64,000 nucleotides of DNA, taken from NCBI RefSeq assembly GCF_016592155.1, contig NZ_AP024237.1:3596001-3660000 (forward strand), given 5' to 3'. The notes under the pieces were generated by a model, which was not told where the DNA came from, did no database searches, and saw only the letters and a program-made list of their open reading frames with translations. Positions 36,354-45,981 of the stretch are shown piece by piece. Numbering within the stretch: position 1 is the stretch's first letter; every line of letters begins with the position of its first letter. Both the position numbers and the translations under genes were made by a program. This stretch comes from Mycobacterium heckeshornense. Its GTDB lineage: Bacteria; Actinomycetota; Actinomycetes; Mycobacteriales; Mycobacteriaceae.

Positions 36354-38114
36354 TCAACGTGTTCCGCGCACCAACCGACCGGGGCGCGCGCCGGTGTCGA
36401 CGCCGTCGCGGCGGGTCACGACGCCACTGACGATCGTGGCAGTGTAGCCGGAGGCGCCTTGGACGAGCCGGTGACCACCGGCCGGCAGGTCGAAGACCAT
36501 TCGCGGGGCATGCAGCGTCAGCGCATCCGTGTCGATCACGTTGATGTCGGCCTTCTTTCCCACTTCGATGACACCGCGATCGGAGAGCCCGAACAGCTGC
36601 GCGGTGTCGTGAGACTGCTTGCGGATGACGTATTCCAGCGGCAGCTTATGGCCCCGACGGCGATCGCGCGCCCAATGGGTCAGCAGGAACGTGGGATAGG
36701 ACGCGTCGCAGATCATGCTGCAGTGGGCGCCGCCGTCGGACAGCCCGAGGACACCAGCAGGATGGGTCAGCATCTCACGGATGGCGTCGTGGTTTCCGTC
36801 GGCGTAGTTGTACATCGGCAGCAGCAGCATCGCGCCGGCATCCGATTCCAGCATCAGGTCGTACATCGTGGCCAGCGGGTCCTCGCCGCGTTCCCGGGCG
36901 ATCGCCGCGACGGTGCGGTCGGGCGTGGGTTCGTAGTCGGGTGGCTCACCGAGGGGATAGAGCCGGTCCACCGCGTGCTGGGCGAAGGCGAACATGCCGT
37001 CGAACAGCACATTCGGGTCGGGTGGCAGGTCCTCCTCGCTCAGGATGGCCGCCCGTACCGCGGGGTCGGCGAGCCGGGCGGCGAGTTCTTCGCGGCTGCA
37101 CTCGGCCTTCAGCCGCCGATAGGTCGGACGATGGGTGAAGGCGTGGTGGCCGGGGAAGCCGAGCAGCATCCCGAACGGGCGCGCGGCGATCTGCGGATGC
37201 AGCCGACTGCCTTCCTCGTGGGCGGCGGCGGAGATGTCGAGTTGCTCGCGCCACAGGTCGGGGTCGGCGTCGACTTGGATCAGCGCGAAACTTAACGCGC
37301 AGTCGATCTCGGCGCCCAGCCGCCGCATCCAGTCGATTTCCTTTTTCGGCGCCACAATGTCTTCGCCCGCGGCCCCTTGCGGCGCCAGCTCGAAGACCGC
37401 CCCTCCACCGGAGGCCATCGCATGTCCCAGGGCGAACAGCTCGTCTTCGGCCGCGAACGTTCCCGGGACGGGTTCGCCGTCCATGGCCCGGTGCGCCAGC
37501 GTGCGCGACGAGGAAAACCCCAGTGCGCCGGCCTCCACCGCCTCCCGCACCAGCCGGCTCATCACCACGATGTCGTCCGGGGTGGCGGGCTCGTTGCGGG
37601 CGCCACGCTCGCCCATCGCGTACGCGCGAATGGGCCCGTGCGCGACCTGGCTTCCGAAGTCGACAGCGAGCCGCCGTTGGCCGATCGCGTCGAGGTACTC
37701 CGGGTAGCTCTCCCACCCCCAGCTGATCCCTTCCGAGAGCGCGGTTCCCGGAATGTCTTCCACGCCCTCCATCAGCTCGATGAGCCACTGCTCACGTCCG
37801 GGCCGCACCGGGGCGAAACCGACACCGCAGTTACCGGCGACCACGGTGGTCACACCGTGGGTGCTGGACGGTTCGAGTAGGTCGTCCCAGCTGACCTGTC
37901 CGTCGTAGTGGGTGTGGATGTCGACGAATCCCGGTGCGACGATCTTGCCCGTTGCGTCGATCGTCTCGGCGGCCTCACCCGCCAGCGGCGAGTCGGCCGG
38001 CCCGCGGCGACGAACCTCGACGATCTTGCCGTCTTTGACCGCTACATCGGCGTCGAACCGCTCGGCGCCGGTTCCGTCCACGACCGTGCCGCCAGTGATC
38101 TTGACGTCGAACAC
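36354..38114 (-). CDS. N-acyl-D-amino-acid deacylase-type amidohydrolase
   Basis: Metal-dependent amidohydrolase of 586 residues, related to D-aminoacylases and Rv2913c. The metal site begins VDIHTHYDG near residue 65; other ligands are likely in [28 protein letters not shown] and the late Asp in [14 protein letters not shown] 38114 is preferred over GTG 38120 because AAGGGA is then at proper spacing; the protein starts [16 protein letters not shown]. It is divergent from a TetR gene, with a TGTAAC/GTTACA operator between them. Substrate probably an N-acyl or cyclic amide compound. Confidence 0.88.
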   Translation of the reverse strand: MFDVKITGGTVVDGTGAERFDADVAVKDGKIVEVRRRGPADSPLAGEAAETIDATGKIVAPGFVDIHTHYDGQVSWDDLLEPSSTHGVTTVVAGNCGVGFAPVRPGREQWLIELMEGVEDIPGTALSEGISWGWESYPEYLDAIGQRRLAVDFGSQVAHGPIRAYAMGERGARNEPATPDDIVVMSRLVREAVEAGALGFSSSRTLAHRAMDGEPVPGTFAAEDELFALGHAMASGGGAVFELAPQGAAGEDIVAPKKEIDWMRRLGAEIDCALSFALIQVDADPDLWREQLDISAAAHEEGSRLHPQIAARPFGMLLGFPGHHAFTHRPTYRRLKAECSREELAARLADPAVRAAILSEEDLPPDPNVLFDGMFAFAQHAVDRLYPLGEPPDYEPTPDRTVAAIARERGEDPLATMYDLMLESDAGAMLLLPMYNYADGNHDAIREMLTHPAGVLGLSDGGAHCSMICDASYPTFLLTHWARDRRRGHKLPLEYVIRKQSHDTAQLFGLSDRGVIEVGKKADINVIDTDALTLHAPRMVFDLPAGGHRLVQGASGYTATIVSGVVTRRDGVDTGARPGRLVRGTR

Positions 38115-38157
38115 GAGCACTCCCTTGGGTGTCCTTGGCCAACCGCTACGGTGGCAA

Positions 38158-38172
38158 TGTAACATCGTTACA
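38158..38172. promoter_or_regulatory. TGTAAC-ATC-GTTACA operator
   Basis: A perfect 6-bp inverted repeat with a 3-base centre, 44 bases upstream of the amidohydrolase start and within the divergent region shared with the TetR gene at 38324. This is the expected form and place for a TetR-family operator. Confidence 0.7.
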
Positions 38173-38323
38173 GACGGCGGTGGGAGCGCTTCGATGACCA
38201 CGCAAAAACTCGTATGCGAAGGCAGGATGCGAGTGCGCCTTGCGACGCCGGGGTACCAGACCTTACGTCGGCATTTCGAACGCAGTCTCGAGCTGCCCGG
38301 CGCATGATCGGGGATGAGAAGCT

Positions 38324-38947
38324 TTGACAGCCAAGGACGAAGCCGTCAGCGCCGAGCTGATCCTGAACACCGCGGCCCGGCTGATCGAACAAGACGGCGT
38401 TGAGGCGTTCACCATGCGCCGCCTTGCCCAGGAACTCAAAGTCGCGGTCACCTCGATCTACTGGCACGTCGGCGGCAAAGACAAACTCTTCGACAGTCTC
38501 GTCGACCGGTTGCTCCGTCAGATGGCCAATCTGCCCGTGCAAGGCGACACTGCCGTCGAACGCATTGCGTCACTTGCCCGCTCGCAGCGCACGGCGTTGA
38601 TCGAGCGACAGCATCTTCTGCGCATCGCACATGAACGAGACCGCACGCCGAGGTTGTTCCTGCCGATTCAGCAGATGCTGGCAATGCAGCTGGCAGAACT
38701 CGGTATCACGGGCAGCGAAGCCGCACTCGTCCTGCGAGCGGTGCAGGTACACGTCATTTCGTCGGCGCTGCTGCAGTTCTCGGCAGTCCGCGGGGCCAAA
38801 CATGATGAGGAGGACCCGTCACTGTGGGCCGACGACTGGCCCGACCAAACGCTCGTCAGGGCACTGCAATCCCCGACCGACTATGACGCCGTGTTCGAAT
38901 ACGGGCTCGCTGCGCTGCTGGCGCCTTTGCGGACGATCCGCAACTGA
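38324..38947 (+). CDS. TetR-family regulator
   Basis: TetR-family protein of 207 residues. The helix-turn-helix is EAFTMRRLAQELKVAVTSIYWHVGGKDKLFD, followed by a helical domain of the TetR C-terminal type. The best start is TTG 38324 with a purine-rich GGGGATGAGAAG just upstream. It is divergent from the amidohydrolase, whose promoter region holds a TetR-like palindrome, so autoregulation and control of that enzyme are likely. A 37-codon frame at 38194-38307 lies in between but shows no family sequence. Confidence 0.87.
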   Translation: MTAKDEAVSAELILNTAARLIEQDGVEAFTMRRLAQELKVAVTSIYWHVGGKDKLFDSLVDRLLRQMANLPVQGDTAVERIASLARSQRTALIERQHLLRIAHERDRTPRLFLPIQQMLAMQLAELGITGSEAALVLRAVQVHVISSALLQFSAVRGAKHDEEDPSLWADDWPDQTLVRALQSPTDYDAVFEYGLAALLAPLRTIRN

Positions 38948-38992
38948 CGCAGCGGACGTATGCTCGCCTGAACGGGCAGGCTCGCAGCCAAC

Positions 38993-39339
38993 GTGCCCGT
39001 CCTGCTGCGCGCCGACGGGCCGGTGGCGCGCCTCACGCTGAACCGGCCGCAGAAACGCAATGCGCTAAGCCTCGAGCTGATGGAGGAGCTGATCCTCAGG
39101 CTGCAGCGGCTTGGCGAGGACCCCCACGTGCGGGTGATCGTCATCGCCGCGGTGGGCCCGGCATTCTCCGGCTTCGAGCCCGCTGACCGTGGGGCTTGGC
39201 AAGGAAGTTGTACGCCCAGATCGACCTCGACGAACACCGGGCCTACGACCTCACAAGGGCCGTCATGGCGATGAACGCCCGCGCCGACGACGCTCAAGAA
39301 GGGTTGTGCGCGTTCCTCGAGAAACGCCCGGCCACGTAG
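38993..39339 (+). pseudogene. Broken enoyl-CoA hydratase
   Basis: Remnant of an enoyl-CoA hydratase/isomerase. The N-terminal strand [30 protein letters not shown] is intact to [11 protein letters not shown] (about 39180), where the oxyanion-hole Ala-Gly-Ala region should follow. The catalytic middle is missing, and after TVGLGKEV a frame change leads to [23 protein letters not shown] and FLEKRPAT, the normal end of the family. About half of a usual 260-residue protein is left. Confidence 0.82.
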
Positions 39340-39357
39340 CGTCGGCGCTAGCAGCGG

Positions 39358-40275
39358 TCAGTAGTGGTAGGTGTCCGATGGTGCGGGCATGTGCACCGGT
39401 TCGTCGTCGAAGTGAGAAACCTTGATGCCGTAGGCACGAGCCAGATCGAGAATCTTGGTGGCCCTCGCGAACCGTGGAAGGTCAGATCCGTTGCGGATCT
39501 CTCCCCCGTCGCGTTCGAATTCAGCGAGAAACTCTTTCGCCCAGGCAATTTCATCCTGTGACGGCGATAGCCCCTCATTCACCACTGGACATTGGTCCGG
39601 CGTAAGGCAGATCTTGCCGGTCATTCCGAATTCCGCTGAGACAGCCGTGGCTTCGATGAGCTTCAGTGGATTCGACCCGATGGTCGGCCCGTCGATCGCG
39701 CTGGGCAGGTTGGCCGCCTTGGCGGCGATCGTGAAGCGTGACCGCGCGTAAGCCAGGGTGGCGGTGTCTTCTCCAAACCCGGTGTCACGCCGGAAATCGC
39801 CGATACCGAAGGCGAGCCTGAAAGTGCCCTTGGCCGCGGCGATCTCGGTGATGCGTTCCAGGCCCCTGGCCGTCTCGACCAACGCCACAATTGGCACGTC
39901 GGGCAATCGTTTCGCCGTCTCGGTGACGTGGTCGACCGATTCGACCATCGCCAGCATCACCCCGCCGACACAGGTGCCGGCAAGCATGGCCAGATCGTCC
40001 GCCCACCACGGGGTGCCGAAGCCGTTGACGCGAACCCAGTCGCTGTTTCCGGCGCCGAGCCAGCGCACGACATTGTCGCGGGCGGCGGCCTTGTCCTTCG
40101 GTGCGACCGCATCCTCGATGTCAAGCACGACGATGTCGGCGCTTGAGCGGGCAGCATCCTCAAACCGGTCGTCATGCACCCCGTTGACGAGTAGCCAACT
40201 CCTGGCCAGAACCGGGTCGATGCGCGAGCCAGCGCCGGCGGGACCGGCCGCGGTGGTCTCGGTCTGTTCGGACAT
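39358..40275 (-). CDS. CitE-like (HpcH/HpaI-fold) lyase, Rv3075c-like
   Basis: TIM-barrel protein of 305 residues of the citrate-lyase beta-like family, acting on acyl-CoA or malyl-type substrates. Conserved elements are RSWLLVNG, the metal-associated Asp in VVLDIEDAVAP, WVRVNGFGTPWW and the Glu in ALVETARGLERI. The late part GMTGKICLTPDQCPVVNEG matches the family. ATG 40275 gives MSEQTETTAAGP; the longer frame is shadow. No citrate-lyase partners are nearby, so it is not part of a fermentative citrate lyase. Confidence 0.85.
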   Translation of the reverse strand: MSEQTETTAAGPAGAGSRIDPVLARSWLLVNGVHDDRFEDAARSSADIVVLDIEDAVAPKDKAAARDNVVRWLGAGNSDWVRVNGFGTPWWADDLAMLAGTCVGGVMLAMVESVDHVTETAKRLPDVPIVALVETARGLERITEIAAAKGTFRLAFGIGDFRRDTGFGEDTATLAYARSRFTIAAKAANLPSAIDGPTIGSNPLKLIEATAVSAEFGMTGKICLTPDQCPVVNEGLSPSQDEIAWAKEFLAEFERDGGEIRNGSDLPRFARATKILDLARAYGIKVSHFDDEPVHMPAPSDTYHY

Positions 40276-40538
40276 CGAGTGACCTGTCGTTTCGTCGGTC
40301 TGTTGTTCTGTCTGGTGGATGGCTAAACCGTAACGGCATCGCCACGACAGGCGCTCAGCAGGCCGCGCAACGACACCGCCCCCGACGATGATCACACGAT
40401 GCGGTCGTGGCTCACGTCGGGTTCGCGCGGAAATCGGTTCGTCAAACGACGGCCCGGGATGCGAGGATGCGAGGGCCGACGAGACGTTGGGCCGACGTTT
40501 CCCAGCCTCCCCGGCCACCGAGGAACTATCGTCGCTTC

Positions 40539-41663
40539 GTGAGGCGTCGAATGGTGCTCCAGGCATCCCTGCTGCTGGCGGCAGGCCCCGCGCTGACCCG
40601 GGTCCCGCGTGCCGCAGCAGAGCAAAGCCGCTGGCCGCCCGACCGCGTCAACCGCTGGTATCAGGCGCAAGGTTGGCTCGTCGGCGCCAACTACATCACG
40701 TCGAACGCCGTCAACCAGCTCGAGATGTTTCAGGCCGACACCTTCGACCCCCGGCGCATCGACACCGAACTCGGCTGGGCCCAGATGCACGGGCTCAACG
40801 CTGTGCGGGTCTTCCTGCACGATCAGCTCTGGGCCCAAGACCGGCGAGGCTTCCAACGCCGTCTTGCACAGTTTGTCAGCATTGCGGCGCGCCACCGCAT
40901 TAAACCACTCTTCGTCTTGTTCGACTCCTGTTGGGATCCGTTCCCCAAACCCGGCCGGCAGCGGCCACCGAAGCCTGGAGTCCACAACTCCGGTTGGGTG
41001 CAAAGCCCGGGCGCCGAACGCCTCGATGACCTCGACTACCGCCGCACCCTGCTTGAGTATGTCACCGGAGTGTTGAGCCAATTCCGCACGGATGATCGCG
41101 TTTTGGGCTGGGATTTGTGGAACGAGCCTGACAACCCCGCGCGCGTGTATCGCAAGGTCGAGAGGAAGGACAAGCAGGAGCGGGTCGCCGACCTGTTGTC
41201 GTTGGCGTTCGGCTGGGCGCGTTCAGTTGATCCCGCTCAGCCCTTAACGAGTGGCGTGTGGACCGGTGAGTGGGGAGATCGCCAGCGCCGCAGTGAAATC
41301 GTGAACATACAACTGGAGAATTCGGACGTCGTCACCTTCCACTGCTATGGCGAACCAGTTGCCTTTGAGGCCCGAATAGCCGAACTGTCCCCGTTGGGGC
41401 GGCCGATCCTCTGCACCGAGTACCTTGCGCGGACTTTCGGCAGTACCGTTGACGGGGTGCTGCCACTTGCGAAGCGGCACAACGTCGGTGCGATCAATTG
41501 GGGCTTGGTCGCCGGGAAGACGCAGACCTACTTCCCATGGGACTCTTGGGATCATCCGTACACAACAACTCCGAAACCGTGGTTTCAAGACCTGCTCCAG
41601 CCCGACGGCCGACCCTACCGGGCCACCGAAGTGCAAACGATTAGCACGCTGAGCACGCGCTGA
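40539..41663 (+). CDS. Secreted GH5-type glycoside hydrolase (Rv3096-like)
   Basis: Clan GH-A glycosidase of 374 residues with an N-terminal export signal that begins RRRMVLQASLLLAAGPALT and may use the Tat route. The TIM-barrel acid/base is in the LGWDLWNEPDN motif (about residue 215) and the nucleophile is likely the Glu in CTEYLARTFGS (about 297). GTG 40539 is chosen to begin at the signal peptide; ATG 40551 is possible. Position between Rv3075c and ssrA and sequence suggest the Rv3096 counterpart. The last base of its stop codon is the first of the next start codon. Confidence 0.8.
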   Translation: MRRRMVLQASLLLAAGPALTRVPRAAAEQSRWPPDRVNRWYQAQGWLVGANYITSNAVNQLEMFQADTFDPRRIDTELGWAQMHGLNAVRVFLHDQLWAQDRRGFQRRLAQFVSIAARHRIKPLFVLFDSCWDPFPKPGRQRPPKPGVHNSGWVQSPGAERLDDLDYRRTLLEYVTGVLSQFRTDDRVLGWDLWNEPDNPARVYRKVERKDKQERVADLLSLAFGWARSVDPAQPLTSGVWTGEWGDRQRRSEIVNIQLENSDVVTFHCYGEPVAFEARIAELSPLGRPILCTEYLARTFGSTVDGVLPLAKRHNVGAINWGLVAGKTQTYFPWDSWDHPYTTTPKPWFQDLLQPDGRPYRATEVQTISTLSTR

Positions 41664-42355
41664 TGGCACTCCAACCGCTCTATCTGCTGGCGGACAGTCA
41701 GCTGCTGTTCTGGGAACGGCAGGACCGCCTGCTGCTGGAGGCGGCCATCACCGGCTTGGCCGACGACACACCTCTGACCGCGGCCTACATCGGCGCCTCC
41801 AATGGCGATCGTCCCGAGTTTTACGGGATCTTCGAGGCAGCCGTGGAGGCGGTCGGCATAGCCGACCGTCGCATGATCCATTCGTCGTTCGGCCCGCTCG
41901 ACCGCGCCTTTCTCGAGCGTGCCCAGTTGATTGTGCTCGCGGGCGGCGATGTGCGCCTGGGCTGGAAGACGTTCGAGAAGACCGGCATGAAGGACGTGAT
42001 CTTGGACCGATACGCCCAAGGCGCGGTCTTGGTGGGTGTGTCAGCCGGCGCGGTCCAGCTCGGCCGCTATGGAATCGTCGAGACAACGGAATCCGGCGCC
42101 ATCCAGCTGCTCGATGTGTTCAATCTCGTGCCAGTGGTCATCGATGCGCACGACGAGCGAGCCGAGTGGGCGCGGCTGTCACGCGCGATTCATCAGCTGG
42201 GGGGCGCGGCCACCGGCATCGGGATCCCGTCCGGTGGCGGAGTCGTCGTCCACCCGGATACCACCATCGAGCCTCTGCGGCGCGCAGTACATGAATTCCG
42301 GTTCGACGGCACCCAGGTGACGCACTCGCTGTTGTGCGCCGACGGCGACAACTGA
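41663..42355 (+). CDS. S51/cyanophycinase-like Ser peptidase
   Basis: Class-I glutamine-amidotransferase-fold protein of 230 residues of the peptidase S51 type. The nucleophile elbow is VGVSAGAVQLG (about residue 125) and the preceding strand IVLAGGDVRLGW is typical. The closing GIGIPSGGGVVVHPD block matches cyanophycinase-like members. Its ATG overlaps the GH5 stop as TGATG, so it is translationally coupled to the glycosidase. No signal peptide is visible, so the two products act in different compartments. Confidence 0.8.
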   Translation: MALQPLYLLADSQLLFWERQDRLLLEAAITGLADDTPLTAAYIGASNGDRPEFYGIFEAAVEAVGIADRRMIHSSFGPLDRAFLERAQLIVLAGGDVRLGWKTFEKTGMKDVILDRYAQGAVLVGVSAGAVQLGRYGIVETTESGAIQLLDVFNLVPVVIDAHDERAEWARLSRAIHQLGGAATGIGIPSGGGVVVHPDTTIEPLRRAVHEFRFDGTQVTHSLLCADGDN

Positions 42356-42392
42356 CTCGTACGACGAGCCTCCGTCACCGCGGCGGCCCCTG

Positions 42393-42761
42393 TGGTGGAG
42401 CTGCCGGGAATCGAACCCGGGTCCTACGGCATACCCTCAAGGCTTCTCCGTGCGCAGTTCGCTGTGCCCTTACTCGGATCTCCCGGTCTCGCGAACTAGC
42501 CGGGACGGCGATCCCAGTCGCTGTCTGGTGTCCCGACGGGTTCCGCGACCGAACCCATCGGTGGATCCCTCTAGCTGACGCCAGAGTCCGGGTCGAGGGA
42601 GGTCCCGGTCTGACGGACTAGCTGTCGCTTAGGCAGCGAGAGCGTAGTCGCGCTGATGTGAATCGGCGCTTATTTAGTTGCAACGACGCTTGCGGTGGTC
42701 TCTTGCCTGCACCGGCACGCTTCCCTTGATTCGATGCGCGAAGTCGAAACCGTTCAGCCCC
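42393..42761 (-). ncRNA. ssrA: tmRNA (ssrA)
   Basis: Transfer-messenger RNA of 369 bases. The 5' end GGGGCTGAACGGTTTCGACTT and the 3' T-arm and acceptor end (GGGTTCGATTCCCGGCAGCTCCACCA in two parts) pair as the tRNA-like domain, with CCA encoded at 42393-42395. The tag reading frame at 42629-42667 encodes ADSHQRDYALAA and stop, the mycobacterial degradation tag. It rescues stalled ribosomes together with SmpB, which is encoded 4.7 kb to the right. Confidence 0.96.
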
Positions 42762-42865
42762 GTGTCTTCGAGCATCCCCGCCGACCTTCGGCAGGACAAC
42801 CTATGTTACGCGGTTTATGCAACAACCAGCCACCCGAGGATCATCCCGGCGGCGGCGTTGGCGCG

Positions 42866-43699
42866 TCAGATCACGTAGTCCAGGTGCTGGACAATGCGCG
42901 CCGCGAGCTGCCGGTCACCGTCGAGCTCGACGCCCTCAGTGTTGTCTGTACGCCCGCCCGCCAGCCTGGTGAACAGCAGGCCGTCGAGGCGGATCGTCGC
43001 CGTCGGCTCCAGCCCGCCGAAGTCGTCAACCAACTGACCGCGCCCGTCGACTGCGACGCGGATGGTGCGGGCCAGCGGACCGGTCAGCTCAATGGCGACC
43101 CGCGACCCATCGGGCGCCCTGCCGAGTTTGCCGACGACGTAACCCATGCTCGCCGCCATCTCGTCGAGCGCCAGCCGTGCCGCCGGACCAGATAAATCGT
43201 CGTCGGAAGCCGGCCGACCGAGCGCGTCGCGGATGTCGTGCTCGTGCATCCAGCAGTCGAAGGTCCGGATCCGCATGAACCTTCCGTAGCTGTCCGGTCC
43301 GGCCGGTGTCTGGGCCGGCGCGTTCCAATCGTCCTCGGACATCTCACCAAGCAGCCTGCGACGATCGTGGGTCACTGCCAGCAAGCGCTGGCGCAGGGTG
43401 GCCCCGGATTCACCGCTGAGGTGACGCACCCAGCACTCGTTCATCGCGCCGATGTCGTTGCGGACGTGTTCCAGGCCGGTGACGTCGAGGTCGGCGGCGG
43501 GAGTGGCCACACCCATCAGCATCGATTCGGTGCCGATTAGGTGCGACACCACGGCGCGCACATCCCAGCCGGGCAGCGATGTCGGCGTCTCCCATGCTGA
43601 TTCCGGCAGTCCGTCGAGCAGCCGGTCGATACCATCCCACGCAGCGAACAGACCCGCCAGGACGTCAGACTTGGCTAGCTTGCTCACAGGACGGGTCAC
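42866..43699 (-). CDS. Mycothiol-dependent maleylpyruvate isomerase-family protein (Rv3099c-like)
   Basis: DinB-like four-helix metal-binding protein of 277 residues. The metal His is in AVVSHLIGTESM (about residue 52) and further ligands likely in DCWMHEHDIRDALG (about 150). Such proteins often act as mycothiol transferases. The C-terminal segment resembles an SCP2-like domain (GPLARTIRVAVDGRGQLVD). GTG 43699 is used. It lies between ssrA and the disrupted permease gene, as Rv3099c lies beside ssr. Confidence 0.85.
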   Translation of the reverse strand: MTRPVSKLAKSDVLAGLFAAWDGIDRLLDGLPESAWETPTSLPGWDVRAVVSHLIGTESMLMGVATPAADLDVTGLEHVRNDIGAMNECWVRHLSGESGATLRQRLLAVTHDRRRLLGEMSEDDWNAPAQTPAGPDSYGRFMRIRTFDCWMHEHDIRDALGRPASDDDLSGPAARLALDEMAASMGYVVGKLGRAPDGSRVAIELTGPLARTIRVAVDGRGQLVDDFGGLEPTATIRLDGLLFTRLAGGRTDNTEGVELDGDRQLAARIVQHLDYVI

Positions 43700-43976
43700 G
43701 GGGTCGATGCTAAACGGGCGTCAGCCCGCTGCGATCATCGCCACCGCCAACAGTGCCAGCACCAGGCCCACCGCTTGCGGGCGGCTGACCCGCTCACCCA
43801 GCAGGGTGATGGCCAATACGACGGTGGCCGCGGGATACAGCGAAATCACGACGCTCGCCAACGACAGCAACGCCGTGTGCAGCGCGAGCAGCATGGCAAC
43901 GTTGGCGCTGGCGTCCAGCACCGCCGCGATCAGCGCCAGCCGCAGTGGTGTCCCGGACGGGACCTGGAGATTGCGG

Positions 43977-43982
43977 CTTAGC
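43977..43982. repeat. Target-site duplication, left copy
   Basis: CTTAGC directly outside the left end of the insertion sequence, repeated at the right end (45976-45981). Confidence 0.88.
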
Positions 43983-45975
43983 CCGAAGTTGCGGCAAGTG
44001 AGGTAGACGGAATCTACGGCTGAGCTCAGATTCTGTCGGTTTGCGGATTGATAATGTAGCCAGTGAATATCGTGTGTCGATTCACAATATGCTTGAGTTG
44101 ATCTATTACCATTGAGTGGTGGCGAAGCCAGCGCGGATGCACGTAGCCCGAACACCGAGCAAGTATGTGGACAAGGCGGGCAACGTTCGCCGCTATGAGT
44201 CGGTCCTGGTGCGCCGCACCTATCGAGACGGCAAGAAAGTCCGCCACGAGACGCTGGCGAACCTGTCCAAGCTGCCCGCCGACGTGATCGCCGCGGTTGA
44301 GGGCACGCTCAAGGGCCAGGTGCTGGTGCCGGCCGGGTCTGAGTTCACGATCACCCGGTCACTGCCGCATGGGGATGTGGCGGCGGTAGCTGCGATGGCC
44401 CGCCAGTTGGGGTTTCCGGCGTTGTTGGGGCCGGCGTGCCGGTCGAGGGATCTGGTGTTCGCGCTGATCATCTCCCGGGTGATCCAACCGGCCTCCAAGC
44501 TGTCCACGCTGGCCTCGTGGGCCGATTCCACCGTGGGGGTCGATCTGGATGTGGCCACCGCATCCACCGACGAGATCTACGCTGCGATGGACTGGCTGGC
44601 CGACCGGCAAGACACGATCGAAAAGAAGCTGGCTGCCAAACACTTAGGGCCACAGGCTAATCCCTCGCGGATGGCGTTGTTTGATCTGACCAGTGCCTGG
44701 ATGACCGGACGGTGTTGCGAGCTGGCCTTGCGCGGGTATTCGAGGGACGGTAAAAAAGGGCTACCGCAAATCGAATACGGCATCCTCACCGATCCAGCCG
44801 GCCGCCCGGTGGCGGTGCGGGTGTTTGCCGGTAACACCGCCGACCCGGTCGCCTTCACCGACATCGTCGAGGTGGTGCGCACCCAATTCGGGCTTGATCG
44901 GTTGGTGCTGGTCGGTGATCGCGGCATGATCACCTCCGCGCGTATCGACGCAATCCGTGAACTCAATGACAACCCAGACACCGCAACTGGTTTCGGATGG
45001 CTCACCGCGCTGCGCGCCCCCCAGATCGCCGTGCTGGCCGCCGATGACGGGCCGCTGCAGATGAGCTTGTTCGATACCCAGGACCTCGCCGAAATCACCC
45101 ACCCCGACTATCCCGGCGAACGGCTCATCGCCTGCCGCAACCCCGCCCTGGCCGCCCAACGCGCCCGCAAACGCGCCGCCCTGCTGGCCGCCACCGAGAT
45201 CGACCTGGGCGCCATCGCCGAACGGGTGGCTGCCGGCCGGCTGACCGGAGCCGGCCGCATCGGGGAAGCCGTCGGCAAAATCATCGATAAATACAAGATG
45301 GGCAAGCACTTTGAGCGCACCATCACCGACACCAGCCTCACCTACCACCGCAACCAGGCCGGCATCGACACCGAAACCGCCCTCGATGGCATCTACGTGC
45401 TACGCACCAGCGTGCCCGCCACCGACCTCAACGCCCCAGGCGTGGTCGTCGGCTACAAGAACTTGGCCCACGTCGAACGCGACTTCCGCAGCATCAAAAC
45501 CGACGACCTCGACCTACGACCCATCCGCCACCGGCTCACCGAACGGGTCAAAGCCCACGTGTTGATCTGCATGCTGGCCTGCTATGTGACCTGGCACCTG
45601 CGCCAGGCCTGGGCGCCGCTGACCTTCACCGACGAACACCCACCCCTACGCGACAACCCCGTCGCACCGGCCCAACGCTCCCAAGCTGCCCAAACCAAAG
45701 CCGCCACCCGCCACGCCCCCGACGGCACCGCGCTGCGCAGCTTCCGCGGCCTGCTCACCCACCTGGCGACCCTGACCCGCAACGACATTCGCTACCACGG
45801 CACCAACACCACCGTGCCCACCCTGGCCGAATCCACCCCCGAACAGCGCCGCGCCTTCGAACTCATCAAGACCCCCATCCCCCTCCAAGTGGCGTAGCCA
45901 GAACAACCGACCCGACAAATCAACAAAACACCAGCTCAATCAGTAAATCCGACCGACAAACCGCCGCAACTTCGG
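43983..45975. mobile_element. IS1634-type insertion sequence, 1993 bp
   Basis: Complete element bounded by 13-bp perfect terminal inverted repeats, CCGAAGTTGCGGC at 43983-43995 and its complement at 45963-45975, and flanked by the 6-bp direct repeat CTTAGC. It contains one transposase gene (44116-45897). Intact ends and a perfect target duplication indicate a recent insertion. Family assignment is from the transposase. Confidence 0.92.
44116..45897 (+). CDS. IS1634-family transposase
   Basis: DDE transposase of 593 residues of the IS1634 group of the IS4 superfamily. Likely catalytic positions are the first Asp in ALFDLTSAWM (about residue 190), the second in LVGDRGMITSARI (about 275) and the Glu in the YKNLAHVERDFRSIKTDDL signature (about 455). 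GTG 44116 begins the frame. The frame is uninterrupted, so the element may still be mobile. Confidence 0.92.
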   Translation: MVAKPARMHVARTPSKYVDKAGNVRRYESVLVRRTYRDGKKVRHETLANLSKLPADVIAAVEGTLKGQVLVPAGSEFTITRSLPHGDVAAVAAMARQLGFPALLGPACRSRDLVFALIISRVIQPASKLSTLASWADSTVGVDLDVATASTDEIYAAMDWLADRQDTIEKKLAAKHLGPQANPSRMALFDLTSAWMTGRCCELALRGYSRDGKKGLPQIEYGILTDPAGRPVAVRVFAGNTADPVAFTDIVEVVRTQFGLDRLVLVGDRGMITSARIDAIRELNDNPDTATGFGWLTALRAPQIAVLAADDGPLQMSLFDTQDLAEITHPDYPGERLIACRNPALAAQRARKRAALLAATEIDLGAIAERVAAGRLTGAGRIGEAVGKIIDKYKMGKHFERTITDTSLTYHRNQAGIDTETALDGIYVLRTSVPATDLNAPGVVVGYKNLAHVERDFRSIKTDDLDLRPIRHRLTERVKAHVLICMLACYVTWHLRQAWAPLTFTDEHPPLRDNPVAPAQRSQAAQTKAATRHAPDGTALRSFRGLLTHLATLTRNDIRYHGTNTTVPTLAESTPEQRRAFELIKTPIPLQVA

Positions 45976-45981
45976 CTTAGC
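45976..45981. repeat. Target-site duplication, right copy
   Basis: CTTAGC directly outside the right terminal repeat, identical to 43977-43982. Confidence 0.88.

Noticed and set aside
38194-38307. Small 37-codon frame upstream of the TetR gene
   Set aside because: No family similarity or hydrophobic or charged pattern; it may be chance in a high-GC intergenic region.
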